Origin: Paenibacillus sp. E222 | Lineage (GTDB): Bacteria; Bacillota; Bacilli; Paenibacillales; Paenibacillaceae | Direction: 5' to 3' | DNA: 64,000 bases | NCBI RefSeq assembly: GCF_013401555.1 | Contig: NZ_CP058552.1 | Coordinates: forward strand, 2,046,001-2,110,000 | Shown here: positions 9,321 through 18,183 of the stretch, piece after piece | How the letters are laid out: every line of letters begins with the position of its first letter | How positions within the stretch are numbered: the stretch's first letter is position 1 | Notes under the pieces: model-generated | What the model saw: only the letters and a program-made list of their open reading frames with translations | The model's database searches: none | What the model was told of the DNA's origin: nothing | Position numbers and translations under genes: made by a program

Positions 9321-10004
9321 TTGAGAGGACACCATGCGACAGAATCCTCGTCTATACATCGTGTTACGGACAAAGAACTTTGGTTTCGTGGCATGGCTGC
9401 TATACTTAACGAAATCATCGATCTGGATATTAACAATGATTATGAGTATCATGCAGATGAAGAACAACGAGAAAAATTTTGCACCAAATTAGAGGAAAAC
9501 TGGGAAATTCATGACAGGAAGAGTTTGATGTCTTCACTGGATTGGATTCGGAACGAAGGATATCGTATATCATTTGATGAGAAGCGGACTTTCTTGAGTA
9601 CAATGTCTGAAAAGGATCAGGGGAATTATATGAACTCACTGGATCCAGATACAGGGAAATATCACGAATATCTGGTGGTTAAAACATATATGCACAAATT
9701 ACCAGCCGAAGGAGTTGCAGCGTGGGACTGGGGATGTTATGCGAACCTGTGTCGACAAAGCGCCCATGTGGGTTATATAACTGAAACTGAATCAGAACAG
9801 CTGGTTTTACAGGCGGCATTAGACGCACAATCCGCGTATACGTCCTGGAAGGCCTACACGGTGGCTTTTATGGCAGGGAGGCTATACTGGCTTGAAAAAA
9901 CCGATGAATCGGTTGTAAAGCGGCAAATGAATTATCTACAGAATCTGTTTGTTCATCCAAACAGCATCTATAAAAAGATAGATTGGAATCTTTCGTTACA
10001 ATAG
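9321..10004 (+). CDS. DUF1266 domain protein
   Basis: This is a 227-residue protein with no signal peptide or membrane segment. It starts at TTG, chosen because AAGGAGG lies 7 bases upstream. The second half carries the DUF1266 signature: AWDWGCYANLCRQSAHVGYITETESEQL (split here: AWDWGCYANLCRQ, then SAHVGYITETESEQL, about residues 135-163), then a W-rich region, SWKAYTVAFMAGRLYW. It is last in the hscC operon. In E. coli two DUF1266 genes (ybeR, ybeU) flank the djlB/djlC/hscC cluster, so the association is seen in two distant phyla. Function is unknown; being a client or adaptor of the HscC-J pair is inference. Confidence 0.72.
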   Translation: MRGHHATESSSIHRVTDKELWFRGMAAILNEIIDLDINNDYEYHADEEQREKFCTKLEENWEIHDRKSLMSSLDWIRNEGYRISFDEKRTFLSTMSEKDQGNYMNSLDPDTGKYHEYLVVKTYMHKLPAEGVAAWDWGCYANLCRQSAHVGYITETESEQLVLQAALDAQSAYTSWKAYTVAFMAGRLYWLEKTDESVVKRQMNYLQNLFVHPNSIYKKIDWNLSLQ

Positions 10005-10045
10005 CCTTCTGTTATGAAATTGATATTCATACGTTGGAAAAAGAA

Positions 10046-10090
10046 AAGCACGATCTTGCTCAGGTTCTGAGACAGATCGTGCTTCTTTTA
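10046..10090. terminator. Bidirectional terminator between DUF1266 gene and motB
   Basis: AAGCACGATC (10046-10055) and GATCGTGCTT (10075-10084) form a perfect 10-bp stem. It is followed by TCTTTTAT on the plus strand and preceded by an A-rich run that gives T's on the minus strand, so it can serve both converging operons. Confidence 0.8.
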
Positions 10091-10137
10091 TAAAAATATG
10101 AAGTGATGAACTAATCCTGGATTGGAAATTACAGTTA

Positions 10138-10980
10138 TTATGGCTGGAGTTGCCGCAACACGGTAATTTCTACACGGCGGTTCTTTTGCCGTCCAGCCGC
10201 CGTGGTATTGTCACTGGTTGGGCGGGTATCCGCGTATCCGGCATATTGAAAACCGTCAGGATCAAGCTTTTCTTTATCGAGAAAAAATCGCAATACAGAC
10301 AGTGCACGTGCACCGGAAAGCTCCCAATTGTCTTTATAGGTAGCGTTTGCCCCGACAGGAACGTTGTCCGTATGTCCTTCAATGCTGACAACTGTGCTCA
10401 GGTCACGGAACAGGCTTGCCAATTTGCTTAGTGTGGGTGAAGCATCACTTTTGAGTGCAGCTTTTCCCTGATCAAACAGGAAGCGGTCACTGAGTGTGAT
10501 AGAGATGCCTTGCGGCTTGTCTGCAACAAAAATCTGATTTTCCAGTTTATTGTCCTCGATATACTGGGTAATCACATTGAACAGATTTTGCAGCTCCTGC
10601 TCCTGTGATCTGAATTGCTCTTCCCGCTCCGTAAGTGGCTGATCTTCATCATCTGGCTTGCCTGTTTCGGAGTCGGAAGAGGATCCTTCGCCTTCTCCAG
10701 GGTCTTCGCCCTGAATCTGGGAAGGTGGATTTTTGGTAATGGCTTGTCCAGCTGTACCACCAATGCCTTCACCTTGATCAAGCAGGGAGTTGGATTGGTT
10801 GAAAGTATTTTGCAACGATTGAGTAACCACATCGTATTTGCCAGAATCCAGATTGCTCATGGCATACATGATCACAAAAAAGATCAGCAGCAGGGTAATG
10901 AGATCGGCATAGGTAATCATCCAGCGATCTCGATGATCTCCAGGTTCACGTTTTCCGCGCCGTTTACTGCGCCGACTCAT
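10138..10980 (-). CDS. motB: Flagellar motor stator protein MotB
   Basis: This is a 280-residue stator subunit. After a basic N-terminus, the single membrane helix WMITYADLITLLLIFFVIMY carries the ion-binding Asp (YADLIT, about residue 26). A plug/linker segment rich in Gly, Ser, Asp and Pro follows (about 70-120), then an OmpA-like peptidoglycan-binding domain with IEGHTDNVPVG, NWELSGARA and GRQKNRRVEI. The gene overlaps motA by 17 bp. The ion (proton or sodium) cannot be settled by eye; motB and the sodium-type motS share this core. No other flagellar genes are in the window. Confidence 0.92.
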   Translation of the reverse strand: MSRRSKRRGKREPGDHRDRWMITYADLITLLLIFFVIMYAMSNLDSGKYDVVTQSLQNTFNQSNSLLDQGEGIGGTAGQAITKNPPSQIQGEDPGEGEGSSSDSETGKPDDEDQPLTEREEQFRSQEQELQNLFNVITQYIEDNKLENQIFVADKPQGISITLSDRFLFDQGKAALKSDASPTLSKLASLFRDLSTVVSIEGHTDNVPVGANATYKDNWELSGARALSVLRFFLDKEKLDPDGFQYAGYADTRPTSDNTTAAGRQKNRRVEITVLRQLQP

Positions 10981-11761
10981 CCAATCCCTCCTTCACTACA
11001 GGACGTGTGATCTGGCGGTGAGAGAGTGTGAAGGACTCCAGCCGTTTACGCACAAGCTGAGGGTTCTCCCCGTTCTGAATGGATAGTACGCCCTCGAGCA
11101 GCATTTCCATCGTCTGAATTTCGTCTGCTCCACGGGATTTGATTTTGGAAGCAATGGGTAAAAAGATAAGATTGGCACTGGCGACCCCGTAAAGGGTTGC
11201 GGTAAAAGCAACAGCAATGGCTGGTCCGAGTCCGGTAGGATCGGTCAGACTGCCAAGTACCTGAATAAGTCCCATCACGGTACCAATGATACCCATCGTT
11301 GGAGCATAACCGCCTGCTGATTCAAAAATTTTGGCATAACCTTCATATTTTTGTTCGACGGAATCAATTTCCATCTCCATGATCTGGCGAACAACATCCT
11401 GATCTGTGCCATCGACAACCATCTGAATACCATCTTGTAAAAATGGATGCGGATGGTACATCACTTTTCGTTCCAGTGCAAGCACGCCTGAGCGGCGAGC
11501 AATTGAAGACATATCTACAAGTTCTTCAACCCACTGGCTTGAGTCATTGTTGTTACGCCCAAAGGCCATGCGGAGGGCAGCAGGAATCGTACGCAGCCGA
11601 TGTGCAGGGAAACTGGCAACAACTGCGGCAATTGTTCCACCAAATACAATTAGAGCAGCGGTCTTTTGCATCAGACCGGATAATTGGCCACCTTCCCATA
11701 AAAAACCACTAATGACTGCGGCAATCCCGGCAATAATGCCGATAAGTGTCGCAATATCCAT
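10964..11761 (-). CDS. motA: Flagellar motor stator protein MotA
   Basis: This is a 265-residue MotA/ExbB-like stator subunit with four membrane helices: two near the N-terminus (about residues 2-22 and 32-52) and two after residue 140 (YAPTMGIIGTVMGLIQVLGS and the AIAVAFTATLYGVASANLIF region). The large cytoplasmic loop between helices 2 and 3 carries the charged residues that contact the rotor. AGGAGTGGG precedes the ATG. The gene is divergent from uvrB and cotranscribed with motB. Confidence 0.93.
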   Translation of the reverse strand: MDIATLIGIIAGIAAVISGFLWEGGQLSGLMQKTAALIVFGGTIAAVVASFPAHRLRTIPAALRMAFGRNNNDSSQWVEELVDMSSIARRSGVLALERKVMYHPHPFLQDGIQMVVDGTDQDVVRQIMEMEIDSVEQKYEGYAKIFESAGGYAPTMGIIGTVMGLIQVLGSLTDPTGLGPAIAVAFTATLYGVASANLIFLPIASKIKSRGADEIQTMEMLLEGVLSIQNGENPQLVRKRLESFTLSHRQITRPVVKEGLDESAQ

Positions 11762-11792
11762 AAATTAACCCACTCCTATCTTTAGTTCGCGA

Positions 11793-11821
11793 TTGCATCA
11801 CTTGCACAGACGAGGTATAAT
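11793..11821 (+). promoter_or_regulatory. SigmaA-type promoter of uvrB
   Basis: TTGCAT (11793-11798) and TATAAT (11816-11821) have a 17-bp spacer, about 110 bp before the uvrB start. This is a strong consensus-like promoter. Confidence 0.65.
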
Positions 11822-11828
11822 TAAACGG

Positions 11829-11840
11829 GAACAAATATTC
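11829..11840. promoter_or_regulatory. Candidate LexA (DinR) SOS box
   Basis: GAACAAATATTC closely matches the Gram-positive SOS box GAAC-N4-GTTC with one change (ATTC instead of GTTC). It lies 7 bp after the -10 box, over the expected transcription start, where LexA would block initiation. uvrB is an SOS gene in Bacillus. Confidence 0.6.
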
Positions 11841-11930
11841 CTATTACTATAAGTTTTCCCATATGTAAATTCGGGGAACTTCGACAATATATAGTGACTA
11901 TTATTTTAGACGATAGGGTGAGATACGGCA

Positions 11931-13922
11931 ATGAGCGATATTATAATGAGCGACAAAACGTTCGAAATCGAGTCAGAGTTTTCTCCCCAAGGTGATCAGC
12001 CTGTAGCCATTGAAGAATTGGTGAAGGGTGTTCAGGAGGGGAAGAGATATCAGACGCTACTGGGTGCAACCGGTACGGGTAAGACGTTTACCATTGCACA
12101 GACGATTGCCAAGCTGCAACGTCCCACGCTGATTATTGCCCACAATAAAACGCTGGCAGCACAGCTTGCAAGTGAGTTCAAAGACTTTTTTCCAAATAAT
12201 ATGGTTGAGTATTTTGTCAGTTACTACGATTACTTTCAGCCAGAAGCCTATATTCCTTCCTCGGATACGTATATCGAGAAGGATTCAAGTATCAATGAAG
12301 AGATCGATAAATTGCGCCATGCGGCTACGAGTTCATTGTTCGAACGCAGAGATGTCATTATTGTAGCGAGTGTATCCTGCATCTATGGTTTGGGTTCGCC
12401 GCATTCGTATTCGAGCATGCTTCTGTCCCTGCGGGTAGGAATGGAGAAACCACGCAATCAGATTTTGTCTCGTCTGGTAGAGATTCAGTATCAGCGCAAT
12501 GATATTAACTTTGTGCGTGGCACGTTCCGCGTTCGCGGAGACGTTATCGAAATTTTCCCGGCATCAAAGGGTGAACATGCGATTCGGGTGGAATTGTTCG
12601 GTGATGAGATTGAGAAAATTACGGAGATTGACGTGTTAACCGGAGAACTGGTTGGCGAACGTGAACATATCGCCATATTCCCGGCATCTCACTTCGTAAC
12701 CCAAGAAGAGACGATGCGCGTCGCGTTGGTGAACATTGAGCGTGAACTGGAAGAGCGTCTTGAAGTGCTGAGAGAACAGGGGAAATTGCTGGAGGCTCAG
12801 CGACTGGAGCAACGTACACGTTACGATATCGAGATGATGAAGGAAGTCGGGTTCTGTTCAGGGATTGAGAACTATTCCGGACCACTGACGTTCCGTGAAC
12901 GTGGCGATACACCTTACACACTGATGGACTATTTCCCGGATGACATGTTGATTGTGGTCGATGAGTCCCACGTGACGCTGCCACAGATCCGTGCAATGTA
13001 TAACGGTGACCAAGCACGGAAGACTGTACTGGTTGACCACGGATTCCGTCTGCCATCTGCGTTGGATAACCGTCCGCTCAAATTCGAAGAGTTCGAAGAA
13101 AAGATGAATCAGATCATCTATGTATCCGCGACACCGGGTCCTTACGAAATAGAGCATACGGATACGATGGTACAACAGATCATTCGTCCAACCGGTCTGC
13201 TTGATCCAATTATTGAACTGCGCCCAACGAAGGGACAGATCGATGATCTGATCGGTGAGATTAACGACCGGATTGCGAAAGACGAGCGGGTCCTGATCAC
13301 AACATTAACGAAGAAGATGTCCGAGGATTTAACAGATTATCTGAAGGAGATTGGAATCAAGGTACGTTATTTGCACTCCGAGATCAAGACGTTGGAGCGT
13401 ATGGCGATCCTGCGTGATCTAAGGCTGGGTACGTTCCATGTGCTGATCGGAATCAACTTACTCCGGGAAGGTCTCGATCTTCCTGAAGTTTCTCTGGTAG
13501 CCATTTTGGATGCCGACAAAGAAGGCTTCCTGCGCTCGGAACGCTCACTGATCCAAACGATTGGTCGGGCAGCGCGGAACAGCGAAGGTAGAGTCATTCT
13601 GTATGGTGACAAAGTGACGGATTCCATGGATAAGGCGATTAAGGAAACAGAACGCCGTCGTGCAATCCAGATTGAATATAACGAAAAACATGGCATTACA
13701 CCACAGACGATTCGTAAAAAAGTGCGTGATGTGATTGAAGCAACCAAAGTTGCCGAATCCAAGAAAGATTATCTTACAGGCGCTGCCGAGAAGATGTCGA
13801 AGAAGGAACGTCAGTCACTTATTCAGCGCCTAGAGGCAGAGATGAAAGACGCAGCCAAAAACCTGCAGTTTGAGCGTGCTGCTGAACTTCGTGATGCATT
13901 GCTGGAACTGCGCGCAGAATAG
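11931..13922 (+). CDS. uvrB: UvrABC excinuclease subunit B
   Basis: This is the 663-residue helicase-like damage verification subunit of nucleotide excision repair. Visible are Walker A GATGTGKT (about residues 45-52), the beta-hairpin region [20 protein letters not shown], the DESH box (VVDESHVT), helicase motif VI ([13 protein letters not shown]) and the C-terminal UVR motif [13 protein letters not shown] that binds UvrC. Two starts are possible, ATG 11931 and ATG 11946 ([10 protein letters not shown]); neither has a strong site, and the upstream one has GGGTGAG 12 bases away. Transcription appears SOS-controlled. uvrA lies downstream, separated by an unusual 595-bp gap. Confidence 0.97.
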   Translation: MSDIIMSDKTFEIESEFSPQGDQPVAIEELVKGVQEGKRYQTLLGATGTGKTFTIAQTIAKLQRPTLIIAHNKTLAAQLASEFKDFFPNNMVEYFVSYYDYFQPEAYIPSSDTYIEKDSSINEEIDKLRHAATSSLFERRDVIIVASVSCIYGLGSPHSYSSMLLSLRVGMEKPRNQILSRLVEIQYQRNDINFVRGTFRVRGDVIEIFPASKGEHAIRVELFGDEIEKITEIDVLTGELVGEREHIAIFPASHFVTQEETMRVALVNIERELEERLEVLREQGKLLEAQRLEQRTRYDIEMMKEVGFCSGIENYSGPLTFRERGDTPYTLMDYFPDDMLIVVDESHVTLPQIRAMYNGDQARKTVLVDHGFRLPSALDNRPLKFEEFEEKMNQIIYVSATPGPYEIEHTDTMVQQIIRPTGLLDPIIELRPTKGQIDDLIGEINDRIAKDERVLITTLTKKMSEDLTDYLKEIGIKVRYLHSEIKTLERMAILRDLRLGTFHVLIGINLLREGLDLPEVSLVAILDADKEGFLRSERSLIQTIGRAARNSEGRVILYGDKVTDSMDKAIKETERRRAIQIEYNEKHGITPQTIRKKVRDVIEATKVAESKKDYLTGAAEKMSKKERQSLIQRLEAEMKDAAKNLQFERAAELRDALLELRAE

Positions 13923-13994
13923 CTTATTAAGTAGACTGTAGAGATATAAGATAAAGGCACAGTTAATGAAGTGTCGCAACAAGGATAGATCTGC

Positions 13995-14028
13995 AACAAG
14001 AGAACGGCCGGGTGGCCGTTCTCTTGTT
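13995..14028 (+). terminator. Long hairpin after uvrB
   Basis: AACAAGAGAACGGCC and GGCCGTTCTCTTGTT form a perfect 15-bp stem with a GGGT loop. The stem ends in TTGTT but there is no long T-run after it, so termination may be partial. Confidence 0.6.
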
Positions 14029-14156
14029 GAGTCAGGAAATCAGTGATATCTACCGATAATTAGATATGTTGAAAACGTAAAATCAGGTCTATACTGATAG
14101 AAAAGTTGAAATTGGTTAAAAGGTTTATAGGGAAAACATTTGGAAGTCGTGTACCC

Positions 14157-14294
14157 GGGAGCCGAGCCGAAGGGAATGGCGACCATCGCGAGCGATGCAA
14201 AGCCGTGAGCATCCCGGTGTTCAAAGGGAGCCGAGCCAAAGGCAATGGCGACCTTCGCGAACGAGGCGAAGCTGTGAGCGCCCTCTCGTGGTAG
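14157..14294. repeat. Two tandem 69-bp repeat units between uvrB and uvrA
   Basis: Unit 1 begins at 14157 and unit 2 at 14226, both with GGGAGCCGAGCC. About 46 of the first 54 positions match (for example AATGGCGACC and GTGAGC at equivalent places); the last 15 bases diverge. The units are GC-rich compared with the AT-rich flank at 14041-14150. They can be translated into a repeated peptide on either strand, but no ribosome site or family supports a gene. Confidence 0.75.
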
Positions 14295-14300
14295 AGCGGC

Positions 14301-14453
14301 CGTCCAAGAGACCGGCGATCGGCCGGGATCTTGGACGAAGCTGCGGGCACACGACAACCTTCACATAGCAAGACCCGACCATTCACCATTGCACCGCTTG
14401 TTTCGGGTGTCCAGAGGGCTGCGCCCTTTGGGGCCCTCCCTTGGAAGGGAGGG
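14301..14453. repeat. Hairpin cluster (REP/BIME-like) upstream of uvrA
   Basis: Three hairpins follow the tandem repeat: CGTCCAAGA/TCTTGGACG (14301-14337, with an inner CCGG-rich stem), AGGGC-TGC-GCCCT (14415-14427) and CCCTCCCTT-GG-AAGGGAGGG (14434-14453, a perfect 9-bp stem with a 2-nt loop). The last ends 64 bp before uvrA. Without T-runs they look like extragenic palindromic repeats rather than terminators. They may hinder read-through from uvrB to uvrA. Confidence 0.6.
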
Positions 14454-14517
14454 TTTGGGAGGGATTGAAAAGCCTTTAAAAAAGGTTGGAATTTCAACAT
14501 TGAAAGGATGAAACCCA

Positions 14518-17376
14518 TTGGCGAGCGAGAACATTGTCATCAAAGGCGCGCGAGCGCATAACCTCAAAAACATTGATATCACCATCCCGCGTGACCGTTT
14601 TGTTGTATTAACCGGTCTGAGTGGCTCAGGCAAGTCCTCGCTGGCTTTTGACACGATATATGCCGAAGGACAGCGACGTTACGTTGAATCATTATCGGCT
14701 TATGCACGGCAGTTTCTGGGGCAGATGGAGAAACCGGACGTTGATTCCATTGAAGGATTGTCTCCGGCCATCTCCATAGATCAGAAAACGACAAGTCGTA
14801 ACCCGCGTTCTACCGTGGGAACCGTTACGGAAATCTATGATTACCTGCGTCTGTTGTTTGCACGTGTGGGACATCCTCATTGTCCGGATCATGGCGTGGA
14901 AATTAGCTCCCAGACCGTAGAACAAATGGTTGACCGCATCATGCAATATCCTGAACGGACCCGATTGCAGATTCTGGCACCGATTGTCTCGGGACGCAAG
15001 GGTGAACACAAAAGTGTGTTTTCCGATATCTCCAAACAAGGTTTTGTCCGTGTTCGGGTGAACGGGGAATTACGTGATCTGTCCGAAGATATTCAATTGG
15101 AGAAGAACAAAAAGCATACGATTGAAGTTGTGGTTGACCGGATAGTAATCAAGGAAGATGTGCAATCACGTTTGGCCGATTCTATTGAGACTGCACTTAA
15201 TCTGTCCGGTGGACAACTGCTGGTAGATATTATGGGTGAAGAAGAACTGCGTTTCAGTTCCAACTTTGCCTGCCCGGTGTGTGGATTCAGTATTGAAGAG
15301 CTTGCGCCGCGCATGTTTTCGTTCAACAGCCCATTTGGAGCCTGCCCGGATTGTGATGGATTAGGTGTCAAAATGATTGTTGACCCGGACCTGTTGGTAC
15401 CGGATCGCAGCAAAACCATTGAAGAGGGTGCGTTTGATGCCTGGACAGGTGGTACATCCACCTATTATCCGCAGTTCCTCAAATCGGTATGCGAACACTT
15501 TAACATTCCGCAAAACGTACCTGTAGAAGACCTGCCTGCTGAACAAATGAACAAGCTTTTGCAGGGTACAGGTACGGAGAAAATTCGTTTCCGGTACGAG
15601 AATGATTTTGGACAACGGAAAGAAGCATTGGTTACCTTTGAAGGTATTGTGAATAATCTGGAGCGTCGTTACCGTGAGACAGCATCCGAAGGTATCCGTG
15701 AATTCATTGAAGGTTATATGAGTGCTAAGCCTTGTGGAACATGTAAAGGACAGCGACTGAAACGTGAAAGCCTTGCAGTTACGATTAACGATCACAACAT
15801 GGCGTATGTGACAAGTTTGTCCATTGGAGAAGCTGGTCGTTTCTTCGACTCGCTGCAATTGAGTGAGAAAGAAGAAATAATCGCTAAACTTATTTTAAAA
15901 GAAATCAACAGCCGTCTCGGCTTCCTGGTAAACGTAGGACTGGATTACTTGACCCTGAGCCGTGCTGCAGGAACGTTGTCCGGTGGTGAAGCCCAGCGGA
16001 TCAGACTGGCGACACAGATTGGTTCCAGCCTGATGGGCGTGCTGTATATTCTGGATGAGCCGAGTATCGGCCTGCATCAACGGGATAACGATCGTCTGAT
16101 CTCCACACTCGCTCACATGCGGGATATCGGTAACACACTGATCGTGGTTGAACATGATGAGGATACGATGATGGCCGCCGATTATATTATCGATATTGGT
16201 CCGGGGGCAGGTATCCACGGTGGTACCATCATGTCTCAGGGCACACCGGAAGAAATCATGAATGACGAGAACTCGCTAACGGGTCAATATCTCAGTGGGC
16301 GCAAGTTTATTCCGGTACGTACCGAACGCCGTAGTGTCGGGGACCGCTGGTTGGAAGTACGTGGAGCGAAGGAAAATAACCTGAAAAACCTGAATGTAAA
16401 AATTCCAGTGGGTGTATTCACCGCAGTAACGGGTGTATCCGGCTCGGGTAAATCAACGCTAATTAATGAGATTTTGTATAAAACGCTGGCTCGTGATTTG
16501 AACCGCGCACGGGTACGCCCTGGTCAGCACAAAGAGATTCGGGGTCTGGAACATATCGATAAAGTTATTGATATTGACCAGTCGCCAATCGGACGGACAC
16601 CACGTTCCAACCCGGCTACCTATACAGGCGTCTTTGATGACATCCGTGATCTGTTTGCACAGACCAATGAAGCCAAAGTGCGTGGATACAAAAAAGGCAG
16701 ATTTAGTTTCAATATTAAAGGTGGTCGTTGTGAAGCATGTCGTGGGGACGGCATTATCAAAATTGAGATGCACTTCCTGCCAGATGTCTACGTGCCTTGT
16801 GAGGTCTGCAAAGGCAAACGGTATAATCGCGAAACCCTTGAAGTCAAATACAAAAACAGAAATATTGCAGATGTGCTGGAAATGACGGTAGAGGATGCAA
16901 CGCAGTTCTTCGAGAACATTCCGAAAATTCATCGCAAAATGCAAACCTTACTTGACGTAGGGTTGGGCTATATTAACCTGGGTCAGCCTGCAACAACGTT
17001 GTCTGGCGGTGAAGCACAACGCGTGAAGCTCGCTTCCGAGTTGTATCGTCGCAGTACGGGTAAAACAATATATATTCTGGATGAGCCAACGACCGGTCTT
17101 CATGTCGATGATATTGATCGTCTGCTGAACGTCCTGCACCGTCTGGTGGATTCCGGAGAATCGGTACTGGTTATCGAGCATAACCTGGATGTTATCAAAA
17201 CAGCCGATTATATTGTTGATCTGGGTCCAGAAGGTGGAAGTGGTGGCGGAACTATTGTTGCGACAGGTACACCAGAGGATATTATTAAAGTGGAAGCTTC
17301 CTATACTGGTAAGTACTTGAAGCCAGTATTGGAGCGGGATACGGAACGAAGCAAGACGTTACAATTGACGGAATAA
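14518..17376 (+). CDS. uvrA: UvrABC excinuclease subunit A
   Basis: This is the 952-residue damage sensor ATPase, with two ABC modules. Module 1 has Walker [13 protein letters not shown] (about residues 31-42) and signature [13 protein letters not shown]; module 2 has [12 protein letters not shown] (about 640) and [13 protein letters not shown]. Zinc-binding cysteine pairs are CPVCGFS..CPDC, CGTC and [14 protein letters not shown]. The start is TTG at 14518, since AAAGGATG lies upstream and the nearby ATG at 14508 is out of frame. No SOS box or promoter is evident immediately before it, so expression may come from the uvrB promoter through the repeat region or from a promoter masked within it. 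Confidence 0.97.
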   Translation: MASENIVIKGARAHNLKNIDITIPRDRFVVLTGLSGSGKSSLAFDTIYAEGQRRYVESLSAYARQFLGQMEKPDVDSIEGLSPAISIDQKTTSRNPRSTVGTVTEIYDYLRLLFARVGHPHCPDHGVEISSQTVEQMVDRIMQYPERTRLQILAPIVSGRKGEHKSVFSDISKQGFVRVRVNGELRDLSEDIQLEKNKKHTIEVVVDRIVIKEDVQSRLADSIETALNLSGGQLLVDIMGEEELRFSSNFACPVCGFSIEELAPRMFSFNSPFGACPDCDGLGVKMIVDPDLLVPDRSKTIEEGAFDAWTGGTSTYYPQFLKSVCEHFNIPQNVPVEDLPAEQMNKLLQGTGTEKIRFRYENDFGQRKEALVTFEGIVNNLERRYRETASEGIREFIEGYMSAKPCGTCKGQRLKRESLAVTINDHNMAYVTSLSIGEAGRFFDSLQLSEKEEIIAKLILKEINSRLGFLVNVGLDYLTLSRAAGTLSGGEAQRIRLATQIGSSLMGVLYILDEPSIGLHQRDNDRLISTLAHMRDIGNTLIVVEHDEDTMMAADYIIDIGPGAGIHGGTIMSQGTPEEIMNDENSLTGQYLSGRKFIPVRTERRSVGDRWLEVRGAKENNLKNLNVKIPVGVFTAVTGVSGSGKSTLINEILYKTLARDLNRARVRPGQHKEIRGLEHIDKVIDIDQSPIGRTPRSNPATYTGVFDDIRDLFAQTNEAKVRGYKKGRFSFNIKGGRCEACRGDGIIKIEMHFLPDVYVPCEVCKGKRYNRETLEVKYKNRNIADVLEMTVEDATQFFENIPKIHRKMQTLLDVGLGYINLGQPATTLSGGEAQRVKLASELYRRSTGKTIYILDEPTTGLHVDDIDRLLNVLHRLVDSGESVLVIEHNLDVIKTADYIVDLGPEGGSGGGTIVATGTPEDIIKVEASYTGKYLKPVLERDTERSKTLQLTE

Positions 17377-17409
17377 ATGCTCCAGTTTACAGCTTGTTTG
17401 TGAATATCT

Positions 17410-17480
17410 AACCCTTCTTTTCATGAAGTAGGCGGCATCGGTGTATGATATGATGTCCTCTTCTTCCGAGGAGAAGGGTT
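17410..17480. repeat. Inverted repeat in the 322-bp gap after uvrA
   Basis: AACCCTTCT (17410-17418) and AGAAGGGTT (17472-17480) are perfect complements around a 53-nt interior that itself has CCTC/GAGG complementarity. TTTTCTG follows. It may act as the uvrA terminator or be a small structured element. The rest of the gap (17481-17600) shows nothing recognisable. Confidence 0.4.
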
Positions 17481-17608
17481 TTCTGATATTTTGCCGTTGT
17501 GCCAATCTTAATATGACATCGGTGAAAGTGTTTACATATGCGGTAGAGCAAGCATTCCAACAATCGACTGCCAAACTGGATTTTTTTCATTTTTCTGGAT
17601 GATAGGGC

Positions 17609-17637
17609 TTGCATTACAAGCAGGGTACAGATAACAT
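17609..17637 (+). promoter_or_regulatory. Promoter of the small membrane protein gene
   Basis: TTGCAT (17609-17614) and TAACAT (17632-17637) with a 17-bp spacer, 61 bp before the ATG. Confidence 0.4.
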
Positions 17638-17698
17638 AGAGGAAGATATTAGGGTATGCGTTTAGCTGTTCAACTATGGTGAGGAGGTCTGTCTATCC

Positions 17699-17911
17699 AT
17701 GCTGTTTGCAGAAGCTGCCGCGGCGAGTACTTCAAATTTTAATGCGTTTGATATTTTTGTCATCTTATTTACGATCCTGATTTTCATCGGAGTGGTCCGT
17801 CTGATTCGCGCGCCGAAGAAGAATTTGTTTGCTATCGGATTTGCAGTGGTTAGTCTGTTGGTATTTCTTTTGACGGACTATGCCATGATTACCGGTTGGT
17901 TTGGTTCGTAG
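17699..17911 (+). CDS. Small two-helix membrane protein (possibly DUF2759)
   Basis: This is a 70-residue protein with two hydrophobic helices (about residues 18-36 and 44-61) separated by a short basic loop RAPKKN, giving a likely N-out or N-in hairpin topology. GAGGAGGT precedes the ATG, and a promoter and terminator bracket it, which supports a real monocistronic gene. It resembles the short DUF2759-type proteins of Bacilli, but this is recognition by layout only. No function can be given. Confidence 0.7.
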   Translation: MLFAEAAAASTSNFNAFDIFVILFTILIFIGVVRLIRAPKKNLFAIGFAVVSLLVFLLTDYAMITGWFGS

Positions 17912-17957
17912 AGACAAGGCTGGACTTATTTGAAAGCAGCAAGTAGAAGAACAGACA

Positions 17958-17993
17958 AACACTTTCCAGGGAATGAAGGAGGGTGTTTTTTTG
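17958..17993 (+). terminator. Terminator of the small membrane protein gene
   Basis: AACACTTTCC pairs with GGAGGGTGTT (two G-U pairs), followed by seven T's. It ends about 80 bp after the stop codon. The remaining sequence up to 18183 shows no gene. Confidence 0.75.
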
Positions 17994-18183
17994 TGTTTTG
18001 CAGAGTGGTTCGAACAATACGGTCTTCTCTATTGAAATTAGGTCTTAAAGCGATTGTATAGGAATAATTTGTATGTTAAATTTGAGGATACCGGTATTGC
18101 AGATAATAGAGAAAGAGATTCAGTCATGGATCATATGGTTCGGTTGCATAACGGAGGATATATAGAGAGGGTTAGGTGAGAGA

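Noticed and set aside
14106..14294. A 62-residue open frame with a repeated peptide (GSRAEGNGD.../GSRAKGNGD...)
   Set aside because: The peptide repeat is only the translation of the 69-bp DNA repeat; equivalent repeats appear on the other strand too, and there is no ribosome site.
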